64,000 nt of DNA from Rhodosporidiobolus odoratus (GCA_034387635.1 JAOANU010000001.1:1612001-1676000), one strand, 5' to 3'. Numbered from the stretch's first letter, positions 46,879 to 58,092 are shown. Program-made: numbers and translations. Notes: generated by a model from the sequence alone, not told the origin.

Positions 46879-49223
46879 CTATTGTACCTTCTTGTCCGCG
46901 CCCTCTACTGGTAGCTCTGAGGCTAGCGGAAGATATTTTGACGGACTGAGAATGCCGCGAGGGTCGAAAGAGCGACGCAGGCGCTGCATGAGAGCGATGG
47001 ATGCGTCGGATTTCGAGTAGGTGATGTAAGGGGCCTGCGCAGGAAGTAGGGAGCAGTAAGGACATGGAGGGCGATTAGGCGCGAGAGAGGATGATGTTGT
47101 AATAGAAAGGACAAGTCGGGTAGGAAAAAGTGGAAAAAAGTCGGGTAGGAAAAGGCGGCAAGTGCGCAACAAGAGTCAGTCATGTTCCAACGCAGAAAGA
47201 GGTACACGGGCGTCACTTTGTGCTGGCCCAAGCCATGTTCGGCAGAGATAGAGCCATTGCGCTTAGCTACGGAGGTAAGGAATGAGCAAACACAGAAGAA
47301 GAAAACAAGAAAGGGACATAAAGCGCACAAGTTGCCTCGTAAATCCACGGTTCGATGGTCTTCTCCACCTTATCGCTCCAGTCGGATGCGACAATGTTGA
47401 TATGCAAGTTGCCTGCCCAAGTAAACAACCGAAGTCAGCAAAAATCACGAATTGTACGAAAGTACGACAAAAGAGCGGAACGCACCATCACCGATGTGAC
47501 CGTACCCAACAGTAGTCTTGATGCTACCATCCTTGTCCAACCCTTTCGCCTTGAACAGCTCCCTAGCCTCCTCAACCAGCGAGTACATATCCTTGACCGG
47601 CATACTCAAGTCATACTTGTACACCCTGCCGAGCTTGCCCGCTGCTTCGGGCAAAGACTCGCGCAAAGACCAGAGAGACTGGAGCTGCGTCTCGTCCTGG
47701 GCGAGAACACCGTCGGCAATGGTTTCGGATTCGAGGAGGTGCTCGAGGAGGGCACCGAGTTTCTGCGAGCTCGCCAAATGGGAACGCCAGTCAGCTCTGC
47801 CCTTGCACCGCCAAAGTCTACCAGCTAGTATAGAGCCACAAGTGAAAGTGTTGCGCACCTCATCATCGTGGTCCTTATTGCTGCCACTCGTCTCGATGAG
47901 CACATAGAACGCCCTTCCGTTCTCCGGCTCGCTCTCGAAGGGCGTCTTGGCACCAGTGTGCTCGAGGACCATCTCCAATCCTTCCTGATCGAAGAATTCG
48001 AACGCCGAGAGGATCTCCCCCAAGCGAGCGCGGGTTTCCTTGAAGACGGTTTGGACGGCTTCGAAGGACGGAACGGAGAGAACGGCAACATTGACGGCCT
48101 ACGGAAGAAAGCGGTAAGTACGCTGCCAACGGTCGATTGAGAGACAGTTGAACAGACGCTGGGTAACTGCGGAGTCATGATGGAAACACCGGTAACGAGA
48201 CCGAGCGTGCCCTCCGCACCGATGAACAGCTGCTTCAGGTCGTACCCTGCAGAGACGATGCCGACCGTCAGACCAGTTCAGCCATGATGAACAGAGCTTC
48301 ACGTACCGGTGTTGTCTTTCCTCAGCGCTCCCGCCTTGCCATCACCAGGCATGTTGATGCTCAACACGGTACCCTTCTCATCAGGAAGAACCGCCTCGAT
48401 ACCGAGAACGGTACCGTGCAGAGAGCCGTAGCGGAGTAGACGAAGACCACCAGCGTTCGTCGAGATGTTGCCGCCAATGTGACATGAACCCTTCGCGCCG
48501 AGGTCGAGGGGCATCATGTAGCCTTTCGGGGCGAGGAAGTTGGACAGGTTCTCGAGGATGGCGCCGGCGTCGGCCGTCAGGATACCTGAGGACAGAACAG
48601 CGTCACTATGCGCTTACAAGGCTGAGAAGTGGAAAAGCGGGGGAGAACGCACCGGAAACCTCGTCAAACTCGCGAATGCCGTTCATGCCTTCCGTGCTGA
48701 GAACGAGCTCGTCGTAAACCGGCACGCTACCTCCGACGAGACCAGTGTTTCCACCTTGCGGAACAACCGCAATGCGCTGCTTGTAGCAGTAGGCCAAGAT
48801 CTTCGAGACCTCTTCGGTTGTTTTGGGCTTGAGGAGGACGGGCGAGTTGCCGACAAATCGTCCGGTCCAGTCGTGATTGTATCCCACAAGCTCGTCCCGC
48901 GTGCAAGGCGTCCAGGAGTCATCGGGCGAGGGAATAGTGGTCACGACGGAGGATGGCGAGGAGAGGATTGACTTGAAGAAGGCGACATCCTCAGCGTCGA
49001 GCTTCTTGAAGTCGGGCCGGCGTGGCGGAGTTGGCTCAGCGCGGCGGCTACAAGTGGTGGAGAAGGCTCTCGGGAGCGTAAGGGCGGCAGAGGAGGTCGA
49101 GGCTGTAGGGAAGGTGCGGAGCAATGGGGAAGGGAGGAGGGTGGCAACACCGACAGCACGAGGCTTGGCGATGCGCTTGACTGCATGGGCTGCAGATGCG
49201 AAGGCACTCGTCCGTGCGACCAT
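46879..49223 (-). CDS. Mitochondrial D-2-hydroxyglutarate / D-lactate dehydrogenase, FAD-linked
   Basis: Oxidises a D-2-hydroxyacid through bound FAD, passing electrons onward in the mitochondrion. Exons on the minus strand: 49223-48653, 48585-48307, 48246-48158, 48098-47859, 47762-47486, 47412-47329, 47266-47217, 47034-46879; 581 residues. The leader ([20 protein letters not shown], and a later [10 protein letters not shown]) is a typical presequence. FAD-binding motifs: [33 protein letters not shown] and [13 protein letters not shown]. The C-terminal cap has [15 protein letters not shown] and [10 protein letters not shown]. These fit the D2HGDH/Dld2 branch better than Dld1, though substrate cannot be settled by eye. 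A partial duplicate of its 3' end lies downstream, and its promoter faces the 14-3-3 gene. Confidence 0.88.
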
Positions 49224-49603
49224 GTTGGGGGCTGTAGCAGAGCAGCGAGAGCGTGCGGATGCAAAGGCGAAAGATCTGAAATCGCTTGAGAGCGGTCGCA
49301 CGGCTGAACCCGCTCAAGCCTAACAGCCTGCTGAGATGCACTGCGGAGTTATTCGATCATAGCTCGCGCTCGCTATACACGCCTTTGAAACCGCGCCCGT
49401 AAGCGGAGACAGCGGAAGATCTAGCTTGTTGAGGCGGGAGCGGAACACATCTAGCGGACTCTGACAAGGCCGTGAAAGCTACGAGGTAGCGTTGGAATGC
49501 ATGTGCAGCCGCTTGTGATCCAATTAAACACTTCATGTATTGTGGAATGTCGAGGGAGGGCAGAGATGGGAACCTGGGATTCTTCTCCTCCCACGCATCA
49601 ACA
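49224..49603. promoter_or_regulatory. Divergent promoter of the dehydrogenase and 14-3-3 genes
   Basis: 380 bases between the two starts. No TATA box recognised. The part nearest 14-3-3 was included in the downstream duplication for only about 35 bases, so the copy lacks this promoter. Confidence 0.5.
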
Positions 49604-50931
49604 ATGGCTGAATCTACGTCCCGGGAAGCGCATGTGTACATGAGTCGCATTGCGGAGCAGTAAGTCGAAGTGTTCAAAGCAGATCTAACCCACACAACGG
49701 CCTCAATGCGCTTCTCCAAGTCGGGCGACACGGTCGGTCGCGCCCCCTGCACCTTGCTCACCATCGTCAACTCGAGTCGAGTGCGTGTGTAGGGTGTACA
49801 CCAGCTTGGTGCTCGGTGCAGTGGGACCTGCAGTCTCGCAGGTCGACGAGGAGTTGCCAGCGAGGTTGGCGGATTGAGGCGGCGGCCGTTGGAGGATGCG
49901 ACTGTCTCCCTCGTCTGGCAAGCAATTCTCCCGCTTGTGGCTCCTGGTATTGACGCATCTTCTGCTTGCGACCTGTTTTTAGGGCGGAGAGGTACGACGA
50001 GGTGCGTTGACCCGCCAAATTTCCTTCCTTCCGCAGCGCGGCTAATCCGGGATGCCTCGTTTCTCCCTGTAGATGGTCAACGAGATGAAGGAGGTCGCCA
50101 AGATCGGCGTCGAACTCACCGTCGAGGAGCGCAACCTCCTCTCCGTCTCGTACAAGAACGTTATCGGGGCCCGCCGTGCTTCATGGAGGATCATCTCGTC
50201 TATCGAGCAGAAGGAGGAGGCCAAGGGCAACGCGTCCCAGGTCGCCAAAATCAAGGCGTACCGCGAGAAGGTCGAGGCCGAACTGGCCGACGTCTGCAAC
50301 GACATCCTCTCCGTTCTCGACGCCCACCTTATCCCCGCTGCCCAGGCTGGCGAGTCCAAGGTCCGTGCCAGCTCCTCCCTCGTGCCTTTGGTTCTCTACT
50401 CTTGCTTACAGCTGGTACCACACAGGTCTTCTACCACAAGATGAAGGGCGACTACCACCGTTACCTCGCGGAGTTTGCGGCGGGTGACGAGAGGCAGAAG
50501 GCTTCCGACGCCGCTCACGAGTCCTACAAGACCGCCTCCGAGATTGCCACTTCTGAGCTCGCCCCTACCCACCCCATCCGTCTCGGTCTCGCCCTCAACT
50601 TCTCCGTCTTCTACTACGAGATCCTCAACTCGCCGGAGAAGGCTTGCCACCTCGCCAAGCTCGCTTTCGACGATGCCATTGCTGAGCTCGACACGCTCTC
50701 GGAGGAGTCGTACAAGGACTCGACGTTGATTATGCAGCTGCTCAGGGATAACTTGGTACGTCCTTGTCACCTTGGTCCTGTCGCCCAACGGATGCAAGGA
50801 TGCTGATCACATTCTATCCTTTCACGCAGACCCTCTGGACTTCCGATCTCAGCAACGAGGCTGAGGAACCTAAGCCGGAGGAGGGAGTCAAGGCCGAGGA
50901 GGCCGCCCCCGCCGCTGAGCCTTCCGCCTAA
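49604..50931 (+). CDS. BMH1: 14-3-3 protein
   Basis: Dimeric phosphoserine/phosphothreonine-binding adaptor. Exons: 49604-49659, 49983-50001, 50073-50360, 50426-50755, 50830-50931; 264 residues. The start is [20 protein letters not shown] then [14 protein letters not shown]. Family blocks follow: [37 protein letters not shown] and [19 protein letters not shown]. The phosphopeptide-binding Lys and Arg residues sit in their usual blocks. Exon 2 is only 19 nt, and intron 1 is long for this genome (323 nt). The acidic C-terminal tail is normal. The first exon, intron 1 and part of exon 2 are duplicated at 53539-53966. The symbol follows the yeast name; orthology to BMH1 versus BMH2 is not meaningful here. 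Confidence 0.93.
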
Positions 50932-51410
50932 AACGCATTATCCCCTACACCGTTCTAGTCTTTTCCCTTTTCCCTTCGAGCTTTCCTCTTCGTTACTCGG
51001 GCCTTTCTCTCCGTCCTCTACCGTAGTAGCTCGCCGTTTTCTTCCTTTTTGGCCTTTTCTTTCTCGCCTTTTTCTTCCTTTCTTCGTGACAGCAATGGGC
51101 AACAGCGCTCAGCATTTAGCAGGTTCCCCTCTCATGTGATGGTGCGCGTCTCGCTTGACGTAACGCACTGTAGTCCAGGCGAAGCAGAGCCCGAGTTGGC
51201 GGAGCTCGTGTTGTTGATCGAATCGCCGTTGTCGCCTCCCTTTGTCCGGCTCATCTCCTCGAATAGAACTCCTCTTCGAAGGTGCGCTGCTTCGTCAAAC
51301 GGTCAAGCCGACTTATCGTGACTACCTGCTGAGTACACGTCGCCCCTACTTTGGCTGCTCGTGAGTCCACATCCCGTCCTGCTGCAGGACCCTTTGTATA
51401 GTTCGGCCTG

Positions 51411-51923
51411 CACGGCGGGCAAAGCCAAGTGGCCTTTTGTAATGGAGATTACAAGTGGCCTAACCACGGCCGGAAATTGCGGGGACTCCAGATGGCTGAC
51501 GGTCTAGGCCATCTGAAGTCGCCGTCCACGTCTCCTCCTCGTCCTCGCTAGCCATATATACTTTGCTGTGCGAAGAAGCGCACCGACTGCAGCTATACGA
51601 CAGCCCCGGCGGGCAGACCAGCCGACAAGCATCCAGATGGTGACGCGCGGCGCTCTGGAAGTCAGCGGGAAGATCGAGGAGGGCGAACAGGAACAAGGGG
51701 GGAAGCGGAGGCGGGTGGCTTAAGCGAAGGTTGTCCTAGCAGCGTCTAGCAGTCGTTGCCTAGCATAGCAAAGCATATAGCGGTAGCGAGGACGAGGAGG
51801 AGACGTGGACGGCGACTTCAGATGGCCTAGACCGTCAGCCATCTGGAGTCCCCGCAATTTCCGGCCGTGGTTAGGCCACTTGTAATCTCCATTACAAAAG
51901 GCCACTTGGCTTTGCCCGCCGTG
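51411..51923. mobile_element. Inverted-repeat (foldback/MITE-like) element
   Basis: Arms at 51411-51571 and 51763-51923 are near-perfect reverse complements of about 161 bases; mismatches are confined to the inner 20 bases. The central spacer is about 190 bases with no coding sequence. The outer ends read CACGGCGGGCAAAGCC. I could not find a clear target-site duplication. The structure fits a non-autonomous terminal-inverted-repeat element or a foldback unit able to form a long hairpin. Confidence 0.8.
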
Positions 51924-52008
51924 CTGCTTGTGGCTCGCGGCAGCCAGAACACCACGGCGGCCAGAAACTCCTCGCCTCCCCGCAAGACGACTTAACCTCG
52001 CCAATAGA

Positions 52009-52115
52009 TCGACCGAGTTTCGGACGACCTGATATTAGAAAGTAGACCGACTGTTTGTAGCTTGATTACGTTTGCTCATAATAGATCGTCAACAGGTCGT
52101 CCTAAACTCGGTCGA
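52009..52115. repeat. Second, short inverted repeat
   Basis: Arms 52009-52031 and 52093-52115 match at 22 of 23 positions (TCGACCGAGTTT...ACGACCTG) around a 61-base loop. Just downstream, at about 52150-52163, lies another copy of the TTTGCCCGCCGTG terminus of the larger element. This suggests nested or repeated insertions. Confidence 0.7.
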
Positions 52116-52600
52116 CCTGAACTCGCTTCTCCGTCGAACGAGGAGGTTTTTGCCCGCCGTGGTGTACACGGCCCTCTTTGGGTCTACCAGCGATCGAACC
52201 CTGTGCCCGCAAATTAACGGTCCTTTTCGACAGCGCCGCCGCTTTTTCAACCTCGCAAGCTTTCTCAGGCTTTGCCTGCTGCCACTCGCTCGCCGCCATC
52301 GCCGGCTTTCCCACCGTTGCGACAACTACGTCGACGGGCGTGAAAGCAGCTCATTGCAGCGAGTCCTTTTGCCCGTTCAAGGCTATCGCTCGGGAAAAAA
52401 GAGAGGGGAAATGGGTGGTTAGACTGAAGGAGCGCGTCTGAGACCACGATCACGAGCTGCACAGATGCGATTACACGGCCAAGGACACCTCGCGTGAGGT
52501 CAAGCCGGGGGTACCCACCGCTGTACCGGTCCGTCGCTTTCCCCTTTATTTTGTTCGGGGCTCATCCAGTTTCCGCTATCAGGCCAGCGCCTCCATACCG

Positions 52601-53439
52601 ATGCCATATGATCGATTCCCCTCCTACGAAGCATTCTTTCAGCGCTGCGTCGTCGCCGCAGTCACAACGCTCGGCATTTCCGTCACCACAGTTCCACGAG
52701 ACCGATCGCATTGGCGCTTTCCGGTGCAATCGCGGCAATCCTGCTTACGCGCAGAACCCCCAACGCAGGCAGGTGCCGCTGGCGACTGCGCGCAGCCCGG
52801 GACGCCGCCAGCGGCGACTGGGTTGTAATGGAAGACCCAGGAAAGCCGCACAATCATGGTCCTCATACCGAGTTCCTCGCCGACCCGACTTGGCGTCCTC
52901 AGCTACGTGCTCGCGCTCTGGCGGCCTTGAGAGCTGTGTCTGGTGGTCAAGGGCAGACCAAGGCAAAGCTGGAAGAAGAGGAGGACGAGCTGACGGAGGA
53001 AGACGCCGTACGTTTTTGCTTCTTCCCCGTCTAATTTCCTCGTGCTGATAGCCTTGCTCTGCAGGACACCCTGCTGATGCCACCACCTCAGATACGCCCG
53101 CCGCCAAATCCCCGACACTGACATTCTGCTATTACCGGCCATCTTAAGTCAGCCCATCCGACCGATTCGTCCTTCCTTCCTACCCTTTCTGCGTTCCTCT
53201 CGGCCCTCTCACCCTCGCTATCAGGACTTGCGCCCCATCTCGCCAGTGCCGGCATCAGCGGCATCGCTCAGCTTTTCTCGCTTGCGAGCCTCGAGCGGTC
53301 CACGCTCGACCACTTTTTCGATGGGTGCATCAATAGCTGCGACGTGCCGCTCGTTAGCGGTCAGACAGATCAAGAGTCGTCCAAGCAGCAGCTGAACCTC
53401 CTTCGACAAGCTCTGCGGAGTGCTGCAATGAGTCCCTGA
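52601..53439 (+). pseudogene. Relic of a FAR1/MULE-type zinc-binding transposon protein
   Basis: Three frames carry consecutive pieces of one domain: SYEAFFQRCVVAAVTTLGIS (frame of 52601), then DRIGAFRCNRGNPAYAQN, then RCRWRLRAARDAASGDWVV followed by EDPGKPHNHG. The Cys..Cys..His-x-His spacing is that of FAR1/WRKY-GCM1 domains linked to Mutator-like elements. An intron with GTACGT donor at 53008 and acceptor at 53064 remains. After it, one in-frame TGA interrupts continuation to a C-terminal region (SLERSTLDHFFDGCINS) ending at 53439. Two frameshifts and one stop make it non-functional. No catalytic transposase core is present. Confidence 0.6.
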
Positions 53440-53538
53440 GGAAACCTTCGCTTTTCAAGTTCCAGCTTGCGTCGACCACTCTTCTCACCCGTTCTCTACG
53501 ATCAGTACCTTATCAAACCTGTCTCGCGCCGGAGAAGA

Positions 53539-53966
53539 TGAGAACCTAGGATTTTTCTCCTCCCACGCATCAACAATGGCTGAATTTACGTCCCGGGAAG
53601 CGCATGTGTACACGAGTCGCATTGCGGAGCAGTAAGTCGAAGTGTTCAAAGCGAATCCAACCCTCACAACGGCCTCAACTCGCTTCTTCAAGTCGGGCGA
53701 CACGGTCGCGCCCCCTGCACCTTTCTCGCCATCGTCAACTCGAGTCGAGTGCGCGTACAGGGTGCACATCAGCTTGATGCTCGATGCAGTGGGACCTGCA
53801 GTCTCGCAGGTCGACGAGGAGTTAACAGCGAGGTTGGCGGGCTGAGGCGGTGGCTTTTTGAGGAGTCGACGTTCTCCGTCGTCTGACAAGCAATTCTTCC
53901 GTTGATGGTCTCCGGTACTGACATGTTTTCTGCTTGCGGCTTGTCTGTAGGGCGGAGAGGCACGAC
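53539..53966 (+). pseudogene. Partial duplicate of the 14-3-3 gene 5' end
   Basis: About 428 bases closely match 49567-49998: the last 35 or so bases before the ATG, exon 1 (copy ATG at 53576; codons give [17 protein letters not shown]), all of intron 1 including its GTAAGT donor and TAG acceptor, and the first 12-15 bases of exon 2. Similarity then ends at GGCGGAGAGG. Small deletions and substitutions are scattered through the intron. The fragment cannot encode 14-3-3. It has the same orientation as its parent, 2.6 kb beyond the parent's stop, on the far side of the inverted repeat and the transposon relic. Confidence 0.85.
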
Positions 53967-54318
53967 TCGACAGCGCCTGCGCACTCCCCACTACTCGACG
54001 CGGGTCGAAGCCAGGAGCGGCCAATTCAATTTGGGCTTTCCCTCGTCGCTAGTCGAATGCTCTTCCCGTCCTTCGTCTTCTTGGGTTTCCTCCCTCTTAC
54101 CTCTATACTACACGCCTACCCTCCCCTTCTTGATCTTCCCTATCACCGGTAACACTCACCGTCCCGTATTTGACCTTGGTCTGCCAATGTATCTTCGTCA
54201 CTTCCGGGCTTTTCTTGCATTACCCAGTTTCCTGCCGGGCCCGTCATTCTGTGAGCATGCTGTGTGCTGGACCAGCAGAGTTTACGGTAAAATGCTGTAC
54301 AGGGGAAAAGGCCAAAAG

Positions 54319-56010
54319 TTACGAAAGGGTGTCCACAACTGCTTCCCTCAGCTTTTCTGTCTCGTTAAGCCCCTTGTTCGCCGCCTTCTTGGCCGCCTTC
54401 TCCGCAAACTCCTTGTCCTTCTGCGCCGCCCGTTCCTTCTCTTCTGGGGTCATCAGGTGTTCCGGCTTCGGGGTGTACTTCTTACCCTTTGTCTTCGCAG
54501 CCACCTTGCCTTCAGAGGGGTAAGCCCTCTGCTCCGCCGCCTGGAACTCCTTATCGCCGTTGAATTCGGCCTGAATTGGCGCCAAGAGAGCGTTGATAGC
54601 GTTGACCGTCGCGTTCTTCAGGTCTCCCGGGTGAACCTCCTCCTTCGCGTAGGCATCTTCGAGCTCGTCAATCGTTCGGAAGTGTCGGGTCGAGCCGCCG
54701 AATTTAGGGTTGCCTTCGACGGTGATGACGGCATCTTCGGGACCGTCGGAGTGAACCCAAGGACGAGCGGAAGATCGACCTTGACCCTTGAAGAGCTCGC
54801 CGATGGGGATGACGACGTGTCGAATGAAGGCGAGGACACCGTTGCCTTCAACCTCGCCCGGAGCGCAGTGCGCCTTCTGAATCTTGCTCTTGACGACGCT
54901 CGGGCTGTCGAGGAAGTCGATTTTCGAGTTGGGGTCTGAAGAGGACATCTTGCCGCCCGAGAGACCGGGAACCATCTGGTTCATGAGGTGAGTTCGCTTG
55001 GTGTAGCCGATCTTGGGGAGGTACTGCTCGGCGTAGGTGAAGATTTTGCGTTGGTCGACTCCACCGAATTGGAAGTCGACGCCGAGGTACTCTTCGTCGA
55101 GGGCTTGGAGGAGGGGGTAGAGGAGACCAGACAGGAGAGGGGAAGAGACCTGCTTGACGACCTCGGCGCCGGCCTTGCGAGCGTCGTGCTCAGTGGTGAT
55201 GGAGGTGAGCTTATACTTGTCGAGGTTGTACTTGGCATCGTACTGGTAGGAAGACCCGACGACGAAGGTGAGCTGGTTGATGGGAAGGTTCAGGGAGCGG
55301 AAGACGGCGGTGATCAGGCGACGGTAGTAATCGACGCGGGCGGCGACGAGTTCGATGGGCGCCTTGAGGTTGTCCAGAAAAGCGTGAACATCTGCAGAGG
55401 CAAAACAGAGTGAGCCGGAGAAGAGGAAGCAGGGGGTCAGAGCGACAGGACGTACCGGCAAGGAGGACCTTGACTTCGACACCGGCCGTCAGGAAGTCGG
55501 CGATCTTGGCGAGCGGGACAAAGTAGCCGAGATGGGCTGTAAGGAGACACGGGAGAAGAAGGCAGTATTAGCAAGTCTGCCTTCAAGCCCAGTGCAGCCT
55601 GTGCTGTCTGCCTTCAAGCCCAGTGCAGCCTGTGCTGTCTCATCCTGCGCAAGGTCCAGTTGCATCATGACTGACAGGAGGGGTAGACTCACGCCTTCCG
55701 GTTGGTGCACTTCCCCAGTAGGCAATGGCATCCCTCTCCTCCAAAAGTGCCTTGAGCTGATCTGCGCCGAGGACCTCTGCGAGGTTCTGCGTGATGAGGT
55801 GGAACTTCTCAGCCGGTGTGCTGCAGATGCGTCGAGTCGATACGAGCGTATTCCGGTAGTATGCGACGAGGTGAAACAAAGGGGAAGTCGGACGAAAGAG
55901 AGAAACGTTATATGAGCGATATTGAGGTCGTTCGAAACGAGAGGAAGAGCGTACAGCTTTGAAGCTACCGTGGGAGGCACAGGCAGAGTTCCTTCCGGTG
56001 CAGATGCCAT
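54319..56010 (-). CDS. TYS1: Cytosolic tyrosyl-tRNA synthetase
   Basis: Class I synthetase charging tRNA-Tyr. Exons on the minus strand: 56010-55955, 55820-55693, 55536-55456, 55391-54319; 445 residues. Landmarks are the HIGH-like motif in [40 protein letters not shown], and the KMSKS loop as [12 protein letters not shown]. The C-terminus is a Lys/Glu-rich appended segment ([17 protein letters not shown]), of fungal/archaeal-type length. There is no EMAP-II domain as in animals and no mitochondrial leader. The second intron carries a 31-base tandem repeat at 55575-55636. Confidence 0.94.
55575..55636. repeat. 31-bp direct tandem repeat within a TyrRS intron
   Basis: Two identical adjacent copies of a 31-base unit beginning GTCTGCCTTCAAGCCC at 55575 and 55606, followed by four bases of a third. 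It lies in the intron between 55693 and 55536. Confidence 0.9.
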
Positions 56011-56457
56011 AGCGAGCGACTGGTCGTGGATCAACCTTTCTCATCATCTCGCTTTCCATTCTTTGACTTGACTTGTCCCCACAACTCGCTCAGATGACTC
56101 GAAACCTGCTCAGTCTGGCTCAGCATAGGTCTGCCAACCTGCCTACATGCTGTCATAGCTTCCTCCGCCTCTTCCGCTTTCAATCGACTCTCGCTGTACC
56201 CTCGCTTGATGAAGCCTTTGCGACTCCTACCAACATGAGGAGCGCGCGTGCTAGCGTCAGAAGACGAACACGAGGCACATATGCAACGGCTGCACCTTCC
56301 TTCCCCTCCTGGAACAAGCTCCTTTCTCGCACCGACCCTCTTCCCCTCCTTCCGTCGTCCTTCTCTCCCATCCCTATCTCGCCTTATACGCTCTCTTAGC
56401 CCTGTACCGGACTAGCAGCGGGATCAGCGCAGGTCGCTCAGAGTCCCTCCAGTCACT
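56011..56457. promoter_or_regulatory. Divergent promoter region
   Basis: 447 bases between the TyrRS start and the membrane-protein start. An in-frame open stretch on the plus strand from about 56094 to 56399 ends in a stop before the next gene; I read it as leader sequence. Confidence 0.35.
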
Positions 56458-58092
56458 ATGGACGCTGCCATGAATGCTCTCCGCCAACAGCAGGCTCAGC
56501 AGTCGCAAACCTCCCCGAGGAGGTCCCGTCCGCCTCCCGCTCACGGCGACCGTCCAGGTTTCGCCTTCCCGGCGCATCCATATGCCGCGACCGCGACTCC
56601 GCCCTCGATGCGTCTGCCGCCGCAGGCTCGCATGAGCGCTCCGGTTCCCCCTCCGGTCCCTTTTCCGGGTCAAGACGCAAACTTTGCGGCTCAGCTCGGC
56701 AACGTGATGTTGACGCCAGAGGACCGTCAAGTACGCTGTCCTGAATTCTCGGTTTCTTGCTACACCGCTGCCGAGCTCACATAACTGTCGCAGGAGGGCT
56801 ACGATTCGAGCCTTGCCGACCTCGCCCCCCGTGGTGGACCTCCCGTTGCGCTCCCTCCGGCTCCGCACAGTGCACCCCTACCCACGCTCCCTTCTCCCAT
56901 CTCACGGTCTGTCCCTCGCTACCAGCTCAGCGATGCCCCTGCGCCCCAGCCTCGAGCCGCTCCTCCCCTCGCCATGTTACCCTACCCACCGCCTTCCAGA
57001 CCGCCTCCTGTCACCATGGCTCCCCTGCCGCCCCTCCCGCTGCAAGCGGCTCCAGTCACATCTGAGCTCTCGCGCAAGCCTTCTCTCACTGTCTCGTCTC
57101 AAGCTGCGGAGAACAACGCCATAGTCGGCGAGCGCAAGGGCAGCGACGCCTCCTATCGCGCCCACGACTCGCCCATGCCTTTCCGTTCTTTCGGTATGGA
57201 GCAGCGCAATCCTGCCGCAGAGTATGGGGCCTACCCCCGCCCTCCCGGATCTGGCGAAAGCGGCGTGACTGTCCCACCCCCGATGTTGCCTATGGGCACG
57301 GCAAGAACCCCCAGTCCCCCACCGTCGATCGATGTCGTGCCGGCTCAGGGTACCTCGGAGAAGATCTGGGCGGACGAGGTGCAAGCTTACAGGGATATCG
57401 ATGCTGAGGATGAAGCGGCGAACAGGAAGAAGAGGAAGACAACGATGGCGATTGGCTCTATTGCGCTCCTCATTATCGTTATCATCGCCGTTGCGGTTGG
57501 TGTGTCAGTCTCGAAGCACAAGTCGAATGACTCGGACAACAAGAACCTCGCGGCGTCTTCGTCCGTGACGAGCAGCTCCTCCGCCAGGCAGTCAGCATCG
57601 TTTCTCTCACACATGTCGCCGAATACGAGGTCGAGCAGCAGTACCGTTCGTGCCGACATAAGCGACAGCTCTGCGTCTAGCGACTCTAGCACATCCTCCG
57701 TATCTACCTCGGCCGCAGTCTCCTCGAGGTTTTCTTCGGCACCCGTTCCTGCAACCACGTCCAGCCGCCTCATCACGTCTACCCGCTCTCCCACAACCTC
57801 CGTCGAGCCTGCTTCAACAGCGGTGCCGCAAACTATTTCCTTTACGTCAACGAGCGGACAGGTCGTTTCCCGACCGGTCGAATCAGAGGCGAGCGAGACT
57901 ACCACGTCACAGCGGGGTAGGTCAACGAGCACGGGCGAGGACGAGGATGAGGATGAGGATGAGGATGAGGATAAAGAGGAAGATGAGGATGAAGACGCGG
58001 ACGAGGACCACGGGCGGCCGAATTGGCTGGATCCCTTTGGTCTGACGCAGGACCGGTCTCACCGAGGTCACCGCCGTCGTTCGCTGCACTGA
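56458..58092 (+). CDS. Single-pass membrane protein with Pro-rich and Ser/Thr-rich sides
   Basis: Not recognised. Exons 56458-56730 and 56794-58092 give 523 residues. Residues 1-310 are Pro/Ala/Ser-rich and disordered. A short conserved-looking stretch (EKIWADEVQAYRDIDAEDEA) and basic KKRK precede one membrane helix (IGSIALLIIVIIAVAVGVSV, about residue 330). Beyond it are some 130 Ser/Thr residues suited to O-mannosylation. A GAGGAT repeat encodes alternating Asp-Glu (about 57940-57990), and a basic end follows. By the positive-inside rule the Pro-rich N-terminus is cytosolic and the Ser/Thr part outside, like cell-wall sensors of the Mid2/Wsc style. No signal peptide and no Cys-rich WSC domain are present. 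The function is a guess. Confidence 0.65.

Noticed and set aside
52185..52260. GGTTCGATC on the minus strand resembling a tRNA T-loop (B box)
   Set aside because: The flanking bases do not form a T stem, and no matching acceptor stem or A box lies upstream.
57938..57995. GAGGAT hexamer run considered as a mobile or regulatory repeat
   Set aside because: It is an in-frame acidic stretch in a Ser/Thr/Asp/Glu-rich protein and is explained as coding repeat slippage.
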